64,000 nucleotides of DNA from Bathymodiolus brooksi (Eukaryota > Mollusca > Bivalvia > Mytilida > Modiolidae): contig OY804582.1 of the NCBI GenBank assembly GCA_963680875.1, positions 49,928,646 through 49,992,645 on the forward strand, given 5' to 3'. Positions within the stretch are counted from its first letter, which is position 1. The number at the start of each line of letters is the position of its first letter. The notes below the pieces were generated by a model. It did no database searches and was not told the DNA's origin. It saw only the letters and a program-made list of their open reading frames with translations. Below are positions 1 through 12,300 of the stretch, one piece after another. Both the position numbers and the translations under genes were made by a program.

Positions 1-254
1 ACAAATCATTTTTAAATGGGTTTCAGATTGAGATACACTTCAATTCAAACCTTTATACTTATAAAAGGATTGAAATGAGTCAAGGAAGAACAACATAGCT
101 CACAATTTGCAGGGTCCGAGGGATAGCACAAATTCATGTGCATATCAATAGTCATGATTCACATTCAGAAATTACATTAATATACACATCTGTAAGACTA
201 AGCTAATTGTTAAGAACAGTCAATCTTAATAAATGAATAAATATATTTTTTCAG

Positions 255-310
255 GACAGCATCCCCTCGATTTTTATGTAGAAGAATGCAATTTACAAGA
301 CAAAATAAAG
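255..310 (+). CDS. TBCK: TBCK exon a (kinase-like domain, C-lobe)
   Basis: A 56-nt exon between a pyrimidine-rich acceptor (tattttttcag) and a gtaac donor. It starts with the last two bases of a codon and reads QHPLDFYVEECNLQDKIK, ending in phase 0, which matches the phase-0 start of the next exon. In human TBCK the corresponding stretch precedes ELPETV. Similarity here is weaker than in later exons, so the call rests on position, splice sites and phase. No earlier exon is visible in bases 1-254. Confidence 0.75.
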
Positions 311-3300
311 GTAACAAACATCATACAAACAACAGCCATTTATAGCCAGTATTTGTTACAGTTGTAGTTGGGTAAAAGTAACGGGTACCATCACCTGTTG
401 ATATCCCTGAGGAATTGCCTGTTGTTCAAATATGAATTAAATATGTAAAACAAAATTCATTTTTCTTGCACTGTGGAATGGGTATATAACATTTCACCAT
501 GTTTCAGGTGTATACTCTTTCTTTAACAGTTGGGGGCGTATTTTACATAATAAATTGTCTAATGTTTACACTCCTTCAATTTTCTATTTTTATATGTAAT
601 TCCTTCAACTTTCAATTTTTAGATGTAATTCCTTCAACTTTCAATTTTTAGATGTAATTCTTTCAATTTTTAGATGTAATTCCTTCAACTTTCAATTTTT
701 AGATGTCACTTTTTAAAACATATGTACAGTCTTGTCCAGTAAGTCAATCTACTATATAAAAATGTCTAGTTTTTTTAATATTTAACTGATGGGAGCCTTT
801 TATAGTTTTTTGTCTATAGTTGAAACACTGTAAGTTGATGTTGGGCACAATTATAACAGTTTTTGTATGATTACTTCACAGGCCTCTACATTAACATGTT
901 TTTCAACTTGTCCCTTCGGACAACTAACTAAAAAAAGTACTTGTCCGAAAAAATTAATGAAATTACAAAAACTAGAGAATAATTATCCAGGGCTCTAACT
1001 ACTTTCAAATTAGATGGAGAAGTGACTTCTCTTTCAGAGAGCTCACAGGGAGAAGTGGGGAGACTTCTGGGAGAAGTCAATTGTGATTAATCGAAACATT
1101 GTTTCACGACCCCCCTGCCCAAATTTAGTAAATAGTTAAAGCTACCTGAACTGATTAGTTCTGGGTTTTTTTTATTCATAACTACCTTAAGGACATATAT
1201 TCAATGTCACATTTTTATTTCTGTTCACCTTGATTGGAGTCTTGCATACCAGTGATTTTTATATGTACACCCCCCCCCCCCCCCCCCCCCCCCCCTGTTT
1301 CCTTTTGAAATATTTCTGTGTTGTGGTCCAATACCACACAAATTGTAATAATTCATATTTGTGTTATATAAATCCTAGTTTCTGGTAAAAAAAATATACC
1401 TAGATACTATATATACCAGTATCTAAGTATATTTTTTTTTACCAGAAACAAGTGCCTGTGATATAAATAAAGCAAATTATATTTTATTTAAATTCACAGA
1501 GAAATAACAATTTTAGTGGATCTTTTCAACCAGATCAGGAAAAAGCTTGTAATATTTGTCCATTTCAAAGGTTTCAATATTTCCCAAAAGCCTAAATCGT
1601 ATTTTGCACAAAAGACAAGTTTAAATTTGGTGCCAAATTGATATCCGATAATGTTTACGTGTCCGTTCCAGGGTGATTCTTGTTATTATATTTCAAATAT
1701 TGATATTTCCGTTCATTAAAGCATTTCTGAGATTGCGACTTTAATTTTGTCAATGTCCTTGAACTTCATCAACGCATGGAGGAACGATAAATGATATCAA
1801 TAAAAGAGTTTTGATCTGGCGTTTCACTTTAGTTTTACTCAAAATAAATTATGGACAAATTGGAGATCAAACAGGGCTCTTTTATACAACAAACCCAGTA
1901 TTTTATACCAGTGGAAATAGATTTGTCCGTCGTACCGGCACGTTTGGGAATCTCTGATTTTTTCACTTGTCCCATCGGACAACCTTAATACAAGATCTAC
2001 TTGTCCGACGTAAGTTTTCACTGGTATTGGACAAACGTTAATGTCGAGGCCTGCTTCACCCTATTTTTTGTTTGTTTTTGTTTTGATAACCCAGTATCTT
2101 GGACATTAATTTTTATACACCAAATAACATCAAAATGGTGCTCAGATGTAGCGTTTATTGACAGATGTAAAAGTGTATCGTTCAACTGCAGACTAGGGAC
2201 CGTTTCACACTCATTTCAGAGTATGAGATATGCTCATTATTGAAGACCTACTGTGACTGAAATGTAGAACAACTATTCAAGCTCTGTTAATTCTTTAGAT
2301 GAATGGGTAGTAACTGTCAAAATTAGTCAATATAATTGTATAGTTTCTGACTGCTGCATCCATCTGTTATTTATGAATTTCAATAATACTAAATAAAGGT
2401 TCTCAAAGTTCCTGTAAAGTAATTTTTATCTTGCCATCATTTCATTTGCTGTACAATAATGGTATAAAATAAATAATTGCTTTATTCGTCTGGTTGAAAA
2501 ATAATAATCTCCTGGCACCTGATTCCTCTAGAGTGAACAGTAGGAAATGGTAACAGTATATTGTGGACACTCTTTAAAAAAGCTTGGAATTACGTTTTTT
2601 GTTTCTGTTCTGTTCAGTACAATTTTGCTGTTGTGAACTTTTTGACACAGCTGGATATACCATTTAAGTACAATGTACATTGTTGGTAAAAAGTCAAATT
2701 TATTTTTCCAAAGACTCCATTTCATCCTTTTCGAACACATAATTGTTATATTTTCACTTAATGTACATGTGTTGTATATATACTTATCTACCAATTATGT
2801 TATTTGGGTTTTTTTAATGTTTAATTTTATAATCAAATTGAATGCATTACGTTGTGACTTTGCATTCAGTGTTGTTTAGAGTAATTTATTTTGTTCTTCA
2901 GGATTTACCAGAGGATGTTAGGAATGTTTTAAGACAGTGTTTGACTGTCAATACAGAGGACAGGTAAGACTTCTGAACTTGTTACTTCAGGATTTACCAG
3001 AGGATGTTAGGAATGTTTTAAGACAGTGTTTGACTGTCAATACAGAGGACAGGTAAGACTTCGGAACTTGTTACTTCAGGATTTACCAGAGAATGTTAGG
3101 AATGTTTTAAGACAGTGTTTGACTGTCAATACAGAGGACAGGTAAGACTTCTAAACTGTTACTTCAGGATTTACCAGAGGATGTTAGGAATGTTTTAAGA
3201 CAGTGTTTGACTGTCAATACAGAGGACAGGTAAGACTTCTAAACTGTAACTTCAGGATTTACCAGAGGATGTTAGGAATGTTTTAAGGCAGTGTTTGACT

Positions 3301-6300
3301 GTCAATACAGAGGACAGGTAAGACTTCTAAACTGTAACTTCAGGATTTACCAGAGGATGTTAGGAATGTTTTAAGACAGTGTTTGACTGTCAATACAGAG
3401 AACAGGTAAGACTTCTGAACTGTTACTTCAGGATTTACCAGAGGATGTTAGGAATGTTTTAAGGCAGTGTTTGACTGTCAATACAGAGGACAGGTAAGAC
3501 TTCTAAACTGTAACTTCAGGATTTACCAGAGGATGTTAGGAATGTTTTAAGGCAGTGTTTGACTGTCAATACAGAGGACAGGTAAGACTTCTAAGCTGTT
3601 ACTTCAGGATTTACCAGAGGATGTTAGGAATGTTTTAAGACAGTGTTTGACTGTCAATACAGAGGACAGGTAAGACTTCGGAACTTGTTACTTCAGGATT
3701 TACCAGAGGATGTTAGGAATGTTTTAAGACAGTGTTTGACTGTCAATACAGAGGACAGGTAAGACTTCTAAACTGTAACTTCAGGATTTACCAGAGGATG
3801 TTAGGAATGTTTTAAGGCAGTGTTTGACTGTCAAAACAGAGAACAGGTAAGACTTCTGAACTGTTACTTCAGGATTTACCAGAGGATGTTAGGAATGTTT
3901 TAAGGCAGTGTTTGACTGTCAATACAGAGGACAGGTAAGACTTCTAAACTGTTACTTCAGGATTTACCAGAGGATGTTAGGAATGTTTTAAGACAGTGTT
4001 TGACTGTCAATACAGAGGACAGGTAAGACTTCTAAACTGTAACTTCAGGATTTACCAGAGGATGTTAGGAATGTTTTAAGGCAGTGTTTGACTGTCAATA
4101 CAGAGGACAGGTAAGACTTCTAAACTGTTACTTCAGGATTTACCAGAGGATGTTAGGAATGTTTTAAGGCAGTGTTTGACTGTCAATACAGAGGACAGGT
4201 AAGACTTCTAAACTGTTACTTCAGGATTTACCAGAGGATGTTAGGAATGTTTTAAGGCAGTGTTTGACTGTCAATACAGAGGACAGGTAAGACTTCTAAA
4301 CTGTAACTTCAGGATTTACCAGAGGATGTTAGGAATGTTTTAAGACAGTGTTTGACTGTCAATACAGAGGACAGGTAAGACTTCTGAACTGTTACTTCAG
4401 GATTTACCAGAGGATGTTAGGAATGTTTTAAGACAGTGTTTGACTGTCAATACAGATTACAGGTAAGACTTCTGAACTTGTTACTTCAGGATTTACCAGA
4501 GGATGTTAGGAATGTTTTAAGACAGTGTTTGACTGTCAATACAGAGGACAGGTAAGACTTCTAAACTGTTACTTCAGGATTTACCAGAGAATGTTAGGAA
4601 TGTTTTAAGACAGTGTTTGACTGTCAATACAGAGGACAGGTACGACTTCTGAACTTGTTACTTCAGGATTTACCAGAGAATGTTAGGAATGTTTTAAGGC
4701 AGTGCTTGACTGTCAATGCAGAGGACAGGTAAGACTTCTGAACTGTTACTTCAGGATTTACCAGAGGATGTTAGGAATGTTTCAAGACAGTGTTTGACTG
4801 TCAATACAGAGGACAGGTACGACTTCTGAACTTGTTACTTCAGGATTTACCAGAGAATGTTAGGAATGTTTTAAGGCAGTGTTTGACTGTCAATACAGAG
4901 GACAGGTAAGACTTCTGAACTGTTACTTCAGGATTTACCTGAGGATGTTAGGAATGTTTTAAGACAGTGTTTGACTGTCAATACAGAGGACAGGTAAGAC
5001 TTCTAAGCTGTTACTTCAGGATTTACCAGAGGATGTTCGGAATGTTTTAAGACAGTGTTTGACTGTCAATACAGAGGACAGGTAAGACTTCTAAACTGTT
5101 ACTTCAGGATTTACCAGAGGATGTTAGGAATGTTTTAAGACAGTGTTTGACTGTCAATACAGAGGACAGGTAAGACTTCTAAACTGTAACTTCAGGATTT
5201 ACCAGAGGATGTTAGGAATGTTTTAAGACAGTGTTTGACTGTCAATACAGAGGACAGGTAAGACTTCTGAACTTGTTACTTCAGGATTTACCAGAGGATG
5301 TTAGGAATGTTTTAAGACAGTGTTTGACTGTCAATACAGAGGACAGGTAAGACTTCTAAACTGTTACTTCAGGATTTACCAGAGAATGTTAGGAATGTTT
5401 TAAGACAGTGTTTGACTGTCAATACAGAGGACAGGTAAGACTTCTGAACTGTTACTTCAGGATTTACCAGAGGATGTTAGGAATGTTTTAAGACAGTGTT
5501 TGACTGTCAATACAGATTACAGGTAAGACTTCTGAACTTGTTACTTCAGGATTTACCAGAGGATGTTAGGAATGTTTTAAGACAGTGTTTGACTGTCAAT
5601 ACAGAGGACAGGTAAGACTTCTGAACTGTTACTTCAGGATTTACCAGAGAATGTTAGGAATGTTTTAAGGCAGTGTTTGACTGTCAATACAGAGGACAGG
5701 TACGACTTCTGAACTTGTTACTTCAGGATTTACCAGAGAATGTTAGGAATGTTTTAAGGCAGTGCTTGACTGTCAATGCAGAGGACAGGTAAGACTTCTG
5801 AACTGTTACTTCAGGATTTACCAGAGAATGTTAGGAATGTTTTAAGGCAGTGTTTGACTGTCAATACAGAGGACAGGTACGACTTCTGAACTTGTTACTT
5901 CAGGATTTACCAGAGAATGTTAGGAATGTTTTAAGGCAGTGCTTGACTGTCAATGCAGAGGACAGGTAAGACTTCTGAACTGTTACTTCAGGATTTACCA
6001 GAGGATGTTAGGAATGTTTCAAGACAGTGTTTGACTGTCAATACAGAGGACAGGTACGACTTCTGAACCTGTTACTTCAGGATTTACCAGAGAATGTTAG
6101 GAATGTTTTAAGGCAGTGTTTGACTGTCAATACAGAGGACAGGTAAGACTTCTGAACTGTTACTTCAGGATTTACCTGAGGATGTTAGGAATGTTTTAAG
6201 ACAGTGTTTGACTGTCAATACAGAGGACAGGTAAGACTTCTAAACTGTTACTTCAGGATTTACCAGAGGATGTTAGGAATGTTTTAAGACAGTGTTTGAC

Positions 6301-9300
6301 TGTCAATACAGAGGACAGGTAAGACTTCTAAACTGTTACTTTAATATGACATTAAATCAAGAAGAAGAAAAAATATAAGCTTAAATTTCCGATATCTTTT
6401 AGATTCATACAATGATTTTTCCTATACATTGTATTTTATTTGAAAGTTAAATGAGGTAGAAGGAAGGAGTTAAGGCGCATCATGAGGCATCTTTATATAA
6501 GTTATTTTATGTTATGTATACCGGTACCCTTGTAAACCTTTCTAGAAAGATCAAACTAGTTGATTCAATAAATATACCACAGCCGTAATCCCCAGTGTTG
6601 TCTAATGACCCATTCATTTATTTCTTTAGTATCAGCTACATAATCCTTGTTATGGATCTACATTACAATATTGTGTGCCGGATAGTAGAGAAAAAAATGT
6701 ATTTTTGAAGCATTTTTTATTCAGTGAAAGATTAAACAGATGGTGATATAGAAAGTGTACAACCCTTTCATTTTGCTACCTTGTATATACATACACCTGC
6801 ATTTGCATATTTAAATGTGACAGAGTAAGAGATTGCTCAAACATTTATTTATCACGCTAAGGACAAATAAATGTTCTCTTAAACTAAGTACATGTATATG
6901 TTGCACATGTCTACATTGATATACAGTGAAACCTGTCTATAGAGAACCTCTTCGAGACCAACTTTTGTGTTCGTAATAGACAGGTGTTCAGTTTATGCAG
7001 GTTGGATTAATACAGATTCCCTACAGTAGAACTGCATTTTAAGTTCAGTTTATACAGGATTCTGGTTTATTCAGGGTTCAGTTTATGCAGGATTCTGGTT
7101 TATTCAGGGTTTGGTTTATACAGGATTCTGTTTTATTCAGGGTTTGGTTTATACAGTATTCTTGTTTATTCAGGGTTTGGTTTATACAGGATTCTTGTTT
7201 ATTCAGGGTTCAGTTTATACAGGATTCTGGTTTATTCAGGGTTCAGTTTATACAGGATTCTGGTTTATTCAGGGTTCAGTTTATACAGGATTCTGGTTTA
7301 TTCAGGGTTCAGTTTATACAGTATTCTTGTTTATTCAGGGTTTGGTTTATACAGGATTCTTGTTTATTCAGGGTTCAGTTTATACAAGATTCTGGTTTAT
7401 TCAGGGTTCTGGTTTATTCAGCGTTTGGTTTAGAAAGGTTTTACTCTATTATAAAGTGTGACTGAAAAAAGATATACCAAATTGTTTGCCTTTCAACAAT
7501 ATATATAATTGTTTTTGTTTTCATGTAAATGACAAAATAAGTAAAATCTGCTTTTAGTAAAGCTTCAGAATACTGTATAAAATTGTTTAGTATTACAGAG
7601 AAAGAAATCATGATTACTACTCCTGGAATACTTAAGAAAAGAAAATTTAAACAGTGATGGTTAGCAATTCCACTAATACACACAATCACCTCTCACCACT
7701 CGCTGAACATAAGAAAAAGAACCACAACATCATATTAGGTTAGGGGCAGGTGTAAAAATGTGGCCTGATTAAACCAGTTAATAGGATCCCTACACTCTCC
7801 TCTAGATAATTAGATCTCCAATGACACTACATATATAAACCAGTTAATAGGATCCCTACACTCTCCTCTAGATAATTAGATCTCCAATGACACTACATAT
7901 ATAAACTAGTTAATAGGATCCCTACACTCTCCTCTAGATAATTAGATCTCCAATGACACTACATATATAAACCAGTTAATAGGATCCCTACACTCTCCTC
8001 TAGATAATTAGATCTCCAATGACACTACATATATAAACTAGTTAATAGGATCCCTACACTCTCCTCTAGATAATTAGATCTCCAATGACACTACATATAT
8101 AAACTAGTTAATAGGATCCCTACACTCTCCTCTAGATAATTAGATCTCCAATGACACTACATATATAAACCAGTTAATAGGATCCCTACACTCTCCTCTA
8201 GATAATTAGATCTCCAATGACACTACATATATAAACTAGTTAATAGGATCCCTACACTCTCCTCTAGATAATTAGATCTCCAATGACACCATATATAAAC
8301 TAGTTGATAGGATCCCTACACTCTCCTCTAGATAATTAGATCTCCAATGACACTACATATATAAACCAGTTAATAGGATCCCTACACTCTCCTCTAGATA
8401 ATTAGATCTCCAATGACACTACATATATAAACAAAGGATAAAAGACCTGGGCAGATTCTGTATTGTAATACTGTAAAATGTAGTTTTACTGAAAATTTAA
8501 CTTCTTACCTTCTTGTAAATTATTTAACTTAAGAGTAGCTGCAAGGACAAGATCCTGTTCTTATTTTTTTTTCTTTCTGGTGCTTGGTTTAATTTATATA
8601 TGAATTTGTGTTATTAATAGCTACATGTATATATCCTTATAAATGTTGATTTTTAACAAATAGTGATTTCATTTATGATTTCAGACCGTCTCCTGAAACC
8701 TTATTACAAGATAAAATCTTTAACCAACATAATGCTACTAAGGTAAGATATTTTAACAAATAACATTGATCTGAATGTCGACAACTCTCCTCTTAATGTT
8801 TGTTTTATGTAGGTTTATTCCATAACTTTTTATCAGTGCTGTATGTATTGATAGTAGTTGTATATAAAGAAATGAAGTTTGTTTTTTTGGGGGATGGGGG
8901 TGGGTGGGAATAAAGTAGTACATTCCGTCCTGTGTATAATTATCTAATTTAAAGAAGGAACATCCTTCTCTGGTATTTTTTTTTCCATATATTATGAAAG
9001 GAAAGTTTAATAAGTGGTGGTCAACAATTCCACTAATACCAACAAATCGAACAATCACCTCTCATGTATATATTCTATGTAAAACTACTTGACTGTATGA
9101 TGGAGAACAGTTATCCTATACAGTTTTTATATTTTATAATGTTAGTGGCATATGCACATTTTATTCTTGGTATATATATACAGTACAATCTAAGAATACT
9201 ATTGACCCCAAAGTGATAAGACTTCATACAGTGAAGATGCAACCTATTTAGTTGAGGCGAATTAGGTAAATAACATATATGACCTGACTGATAATGCACA

Positions 9301-12300
9301 CCTTTAGTCTTATAAAAACGTAGATATCAAATTTAGTGTGCATGACATATTTCTGGAATAACCTTCATCAGGTACCCTCGGAGCCGAAAAATTGGAAAGC
9401 TAAATAATTTTAAAAAAAGATTAGGAGCAATAAAACCAAAAGGCCTAAACAGGATAGCCTAAGTTTATCTTATTGATATATATGAAATTAAGGATTTAAT
9501 CATTATAAAAACATACTACTATTCTTTTAGAAATCATACAAGAATGGTCACCGACTATTCACTGTTGAAATGAGATCTAAAGATCTGGAGTTGCCTGTTT
9601 ATGGTGAAAATGGTTACACAGAAGGTAAATAAACATTTAAATATATTACAGAATAAACAGTTTGCTTTTTTTTTATACAAGTATAATAAATCTGTATGGC
9701 TTTAATGTTGTTATTGCTGTCAGAGGTTTTTAATGACCTCATTAGCCTCAGATGCAGAAGTTCATGGATTTGATCCCTAGTCAGGTCAAAGCAAAGACAA
9801 TTATATTGATATTTGCTGCTTGTCTGTTAAGAGGGTAACATTAGCTATAGAGATAATGAACAAAGATGTGTTGACTGGAAGTCAGGATAATATATCGGAG
9901 TCGAGCGACAGGTCTATTTGTGGACTGTTTTATCAGTGAGTGATGGTTGCTTAATGCCAAATGAGCAATTTTTCAGCTATATCATGGCGAGGAAAAGTTA
10001 CATTCAATGAAATGATGATGATGTCCACTTTGTACTAGACCAACACCCTTAATTGGATCTTTATAGTGCTAGATCACAGAAACAGCAGTCGTCAGATAGA
10101 CATATCACTCCACTCTGACACATTATCCTGATTCCGAGCCATCCAATTAGTTATGCTAAATTATTATGTGTTATTGATGTTGAATATAACTTGTATCTCA
10201 GAATTATATCATTCCATATAGAAAATTAACATAGTAATAAATACATAAAATGTACAGTGGAAACAGATTCATGTAAATAATTATATGAGGAGGTCGTCAG
10301 ACTATACATGTTTCCATTTTATGTTTTTTAGACCATTTGTCAGAGAGGTCTTTTGATGAAGTATATTATTTATGGAGACTAGCTGGTGGAGATTTAGAAG
10401 GTGTTCTTAAATCACAAGGTTTAGTTAAAACGAAACCACCTGTTACATTAATACCTAAGTAAGTTCTTAAATCACAAGGTTTGGTCAAAACTAAGCCACC
10501 AGTTACATTAATATCTAAGTAAGTTCTTAAATCGAAAGGTTTAGTCAAAACCAAACCACCTGTTACATTAATAACTAAGTAAGTTCTTAAATCACAAGGT
10601 TTAGTTAAAACTAAACCACCTGTTACATTAATAGCTAAGTAAGTTCTTAAATCACAAGGTTTAGTTAGGACCAAGCCACCTGTTACATTAATACCTAAGT
10701 AAGTTCTTAAATCACCAGGTTTAGTCAAAACTAAGCCACCAGTTACATTAATAGCTAAGTAAGTTCTTAAATCACAAGGTTTAGTTAAAACCAAACCACC
10801 TGTTACATTAATAACTAAGTAAGTTGTTAAATCACAAGGTTTAGTTAAAACCAAGCCACTTGTTACATTAATAGCTAAGTAAGTTCTTAAATCACAAGGT
10901 TTAGTTAAAATCAAACCACCTGTTACATTAATAGCTAAGTAAGTTCTTAAATCACAAGGTTTAGTTAAAACCAAGCCACTTGTTACATTAATAGCTAAGT
11001 AAGTTCTTAAATCACAAGGTTTAGTTAAAATCAAACCACCTGTTACATTAATACCTAAGTAAGTTCTTAAATCACAAGGTTTAGTTAAAACCAAACCACC
11101 TGTTACATTAATACCTAAGTAAGTTCTTAAATTACAAGGTTTAGTTAAAACCAAGCCACTTGTTACATTAATAGCTAAGTAGGTTCTTAAATCACAAGGT
11201 TTAGTTAAAACCAAGCCACCTGTTACATTAATACCTAAGTAAGTTGTTAAATCACAAGGTTTAGTTAAAACCAAACCACCTGTTACATTAATACCTAATT
11301 AAGTTCTTAAATCACTAGGTTTAGTTAAAACCAAGCCACCTGTTACATTAATACCTAAGTAAGTTTTTAAATCACAAGGTTTAGATAAAACCAAGCCACC
11401 TGTTACATTAATACCTAAGTAAGTTCTTAAATCACAAGGTTTAGTTAAAATCAAACCACCTGTTACATTAATACCTAAGTAAGTTCTTAAATCACAAGGT
11501 TTAGTTAAAACCAAGCCACCTGTTACATTAATACCTAAGTAAGTTCTTAAATCACAAGGTTTAGTCAAAACTAAGCCACCAGTTACATTAATAGCTAAGT
11601 AAGTTCTTAAATCACAAGGTTTAGTTAAAACCAAGCCACCTGTTACATTAATAACTAAGTAAGTTCTTAAATCACAAGGTTTAGTTAAAACCAAACCACC
11701 TGTTACATTAATAACTAAGTAAGTTCTTAAAAAACAAGGTTTAGTTAAAACCAAGCCACCTGTTACATTAATACCTAAGTAAGTTCTTAAATCACAAGGT
11801 TTAGTCAAAACTAAGCCACCAGTTACATTAATAGCTAAGTAAGTTCTTAAATCACAAGGTTTAGTTAAAACCAAACCACCTGTTATATTAATAGCTAAGT
11901 AAGTTCTTAAATCACAAGGTTTAGTTAAAACCAAACCACCTGTTATATTAATAGCTAAGTAAGTTCTTAAATCACAAGGTTTAGTTAAAACCAAACCATC
12001 TGTTACATTAATACCTAAGTAAGTTCTTAAATCACAAGATTTAGTGAAAACCAAGCCACCTGTTATATTAATAGCTAAGTAAGTTGTTAAATCACAAGGT
12101 TTAGTTAAAACCAAACCACCTGTTACATTAATAGCTAAGTAAGTTCTTAAATCACAAGGTTTAGTCAAAACCAAACCACCTGTTACATTAATACCTAAGT
12201 AAGTTGTTAAATCACAAGGTTTAGTTAAAACCAAGCCACTTGTTACATTAATAGCTAAGTAAGTTCTTAAATCACAAGGTTTAGTTAAAACCAAGCCACC

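Larger units (their letters stand above)
879..2053. mobile_element. Non-autonomous DNA transposon-like element with terminal inverted repeats
   Basis: The left end (caggcctctacattaac, from 879) and right end (gttaatgtcgaggcctg, to 2053) are inverted copies with one mismatch. Both are flanked by the 5-bp direct repeat cttca (874-878 and 2054-2058), as expected for a target-site duplication. Subterminal TTGTCC/GGACAA motifs occur near both ends (about 908-950 and 1922-2012). The CAG...CTG termini and 5-bp duplication suggest an hAT-like family, but I see no transposase and the superfamily is uncertain. It contains a 26-base C run and a strong hairpin. Confidence 0.55.

Noticed and set aside
1839..2879. 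Short open frames of 60-88 codons in the intron before exon b
   Set aside because: No recognisable domain, no splice or promoter context, and partly inside the transposon-like element.
2902..6341. Mutually exclusive exon cluster of the Dscam type
   Set aside because: Units are nearly identical rather than diversified, and spacers of 26-27 nt cannot act as normal introns. Kept only as a tandem duplication with unusual splicing consequences.
7085..7465. Open frames of 126 and 116 codons with FRVQFIQDSGL-type repeats
   Set aside because: A 33-bp minisatellite leaves two frames open; no gene context.
8753..9058. 101-codon minus-strand frame sharing residues with the frame at 7441-7689
   Set aside because: The shared residues come from a dispersed repeat present at 7632-7698 and 8993-9065, not from a gene family.
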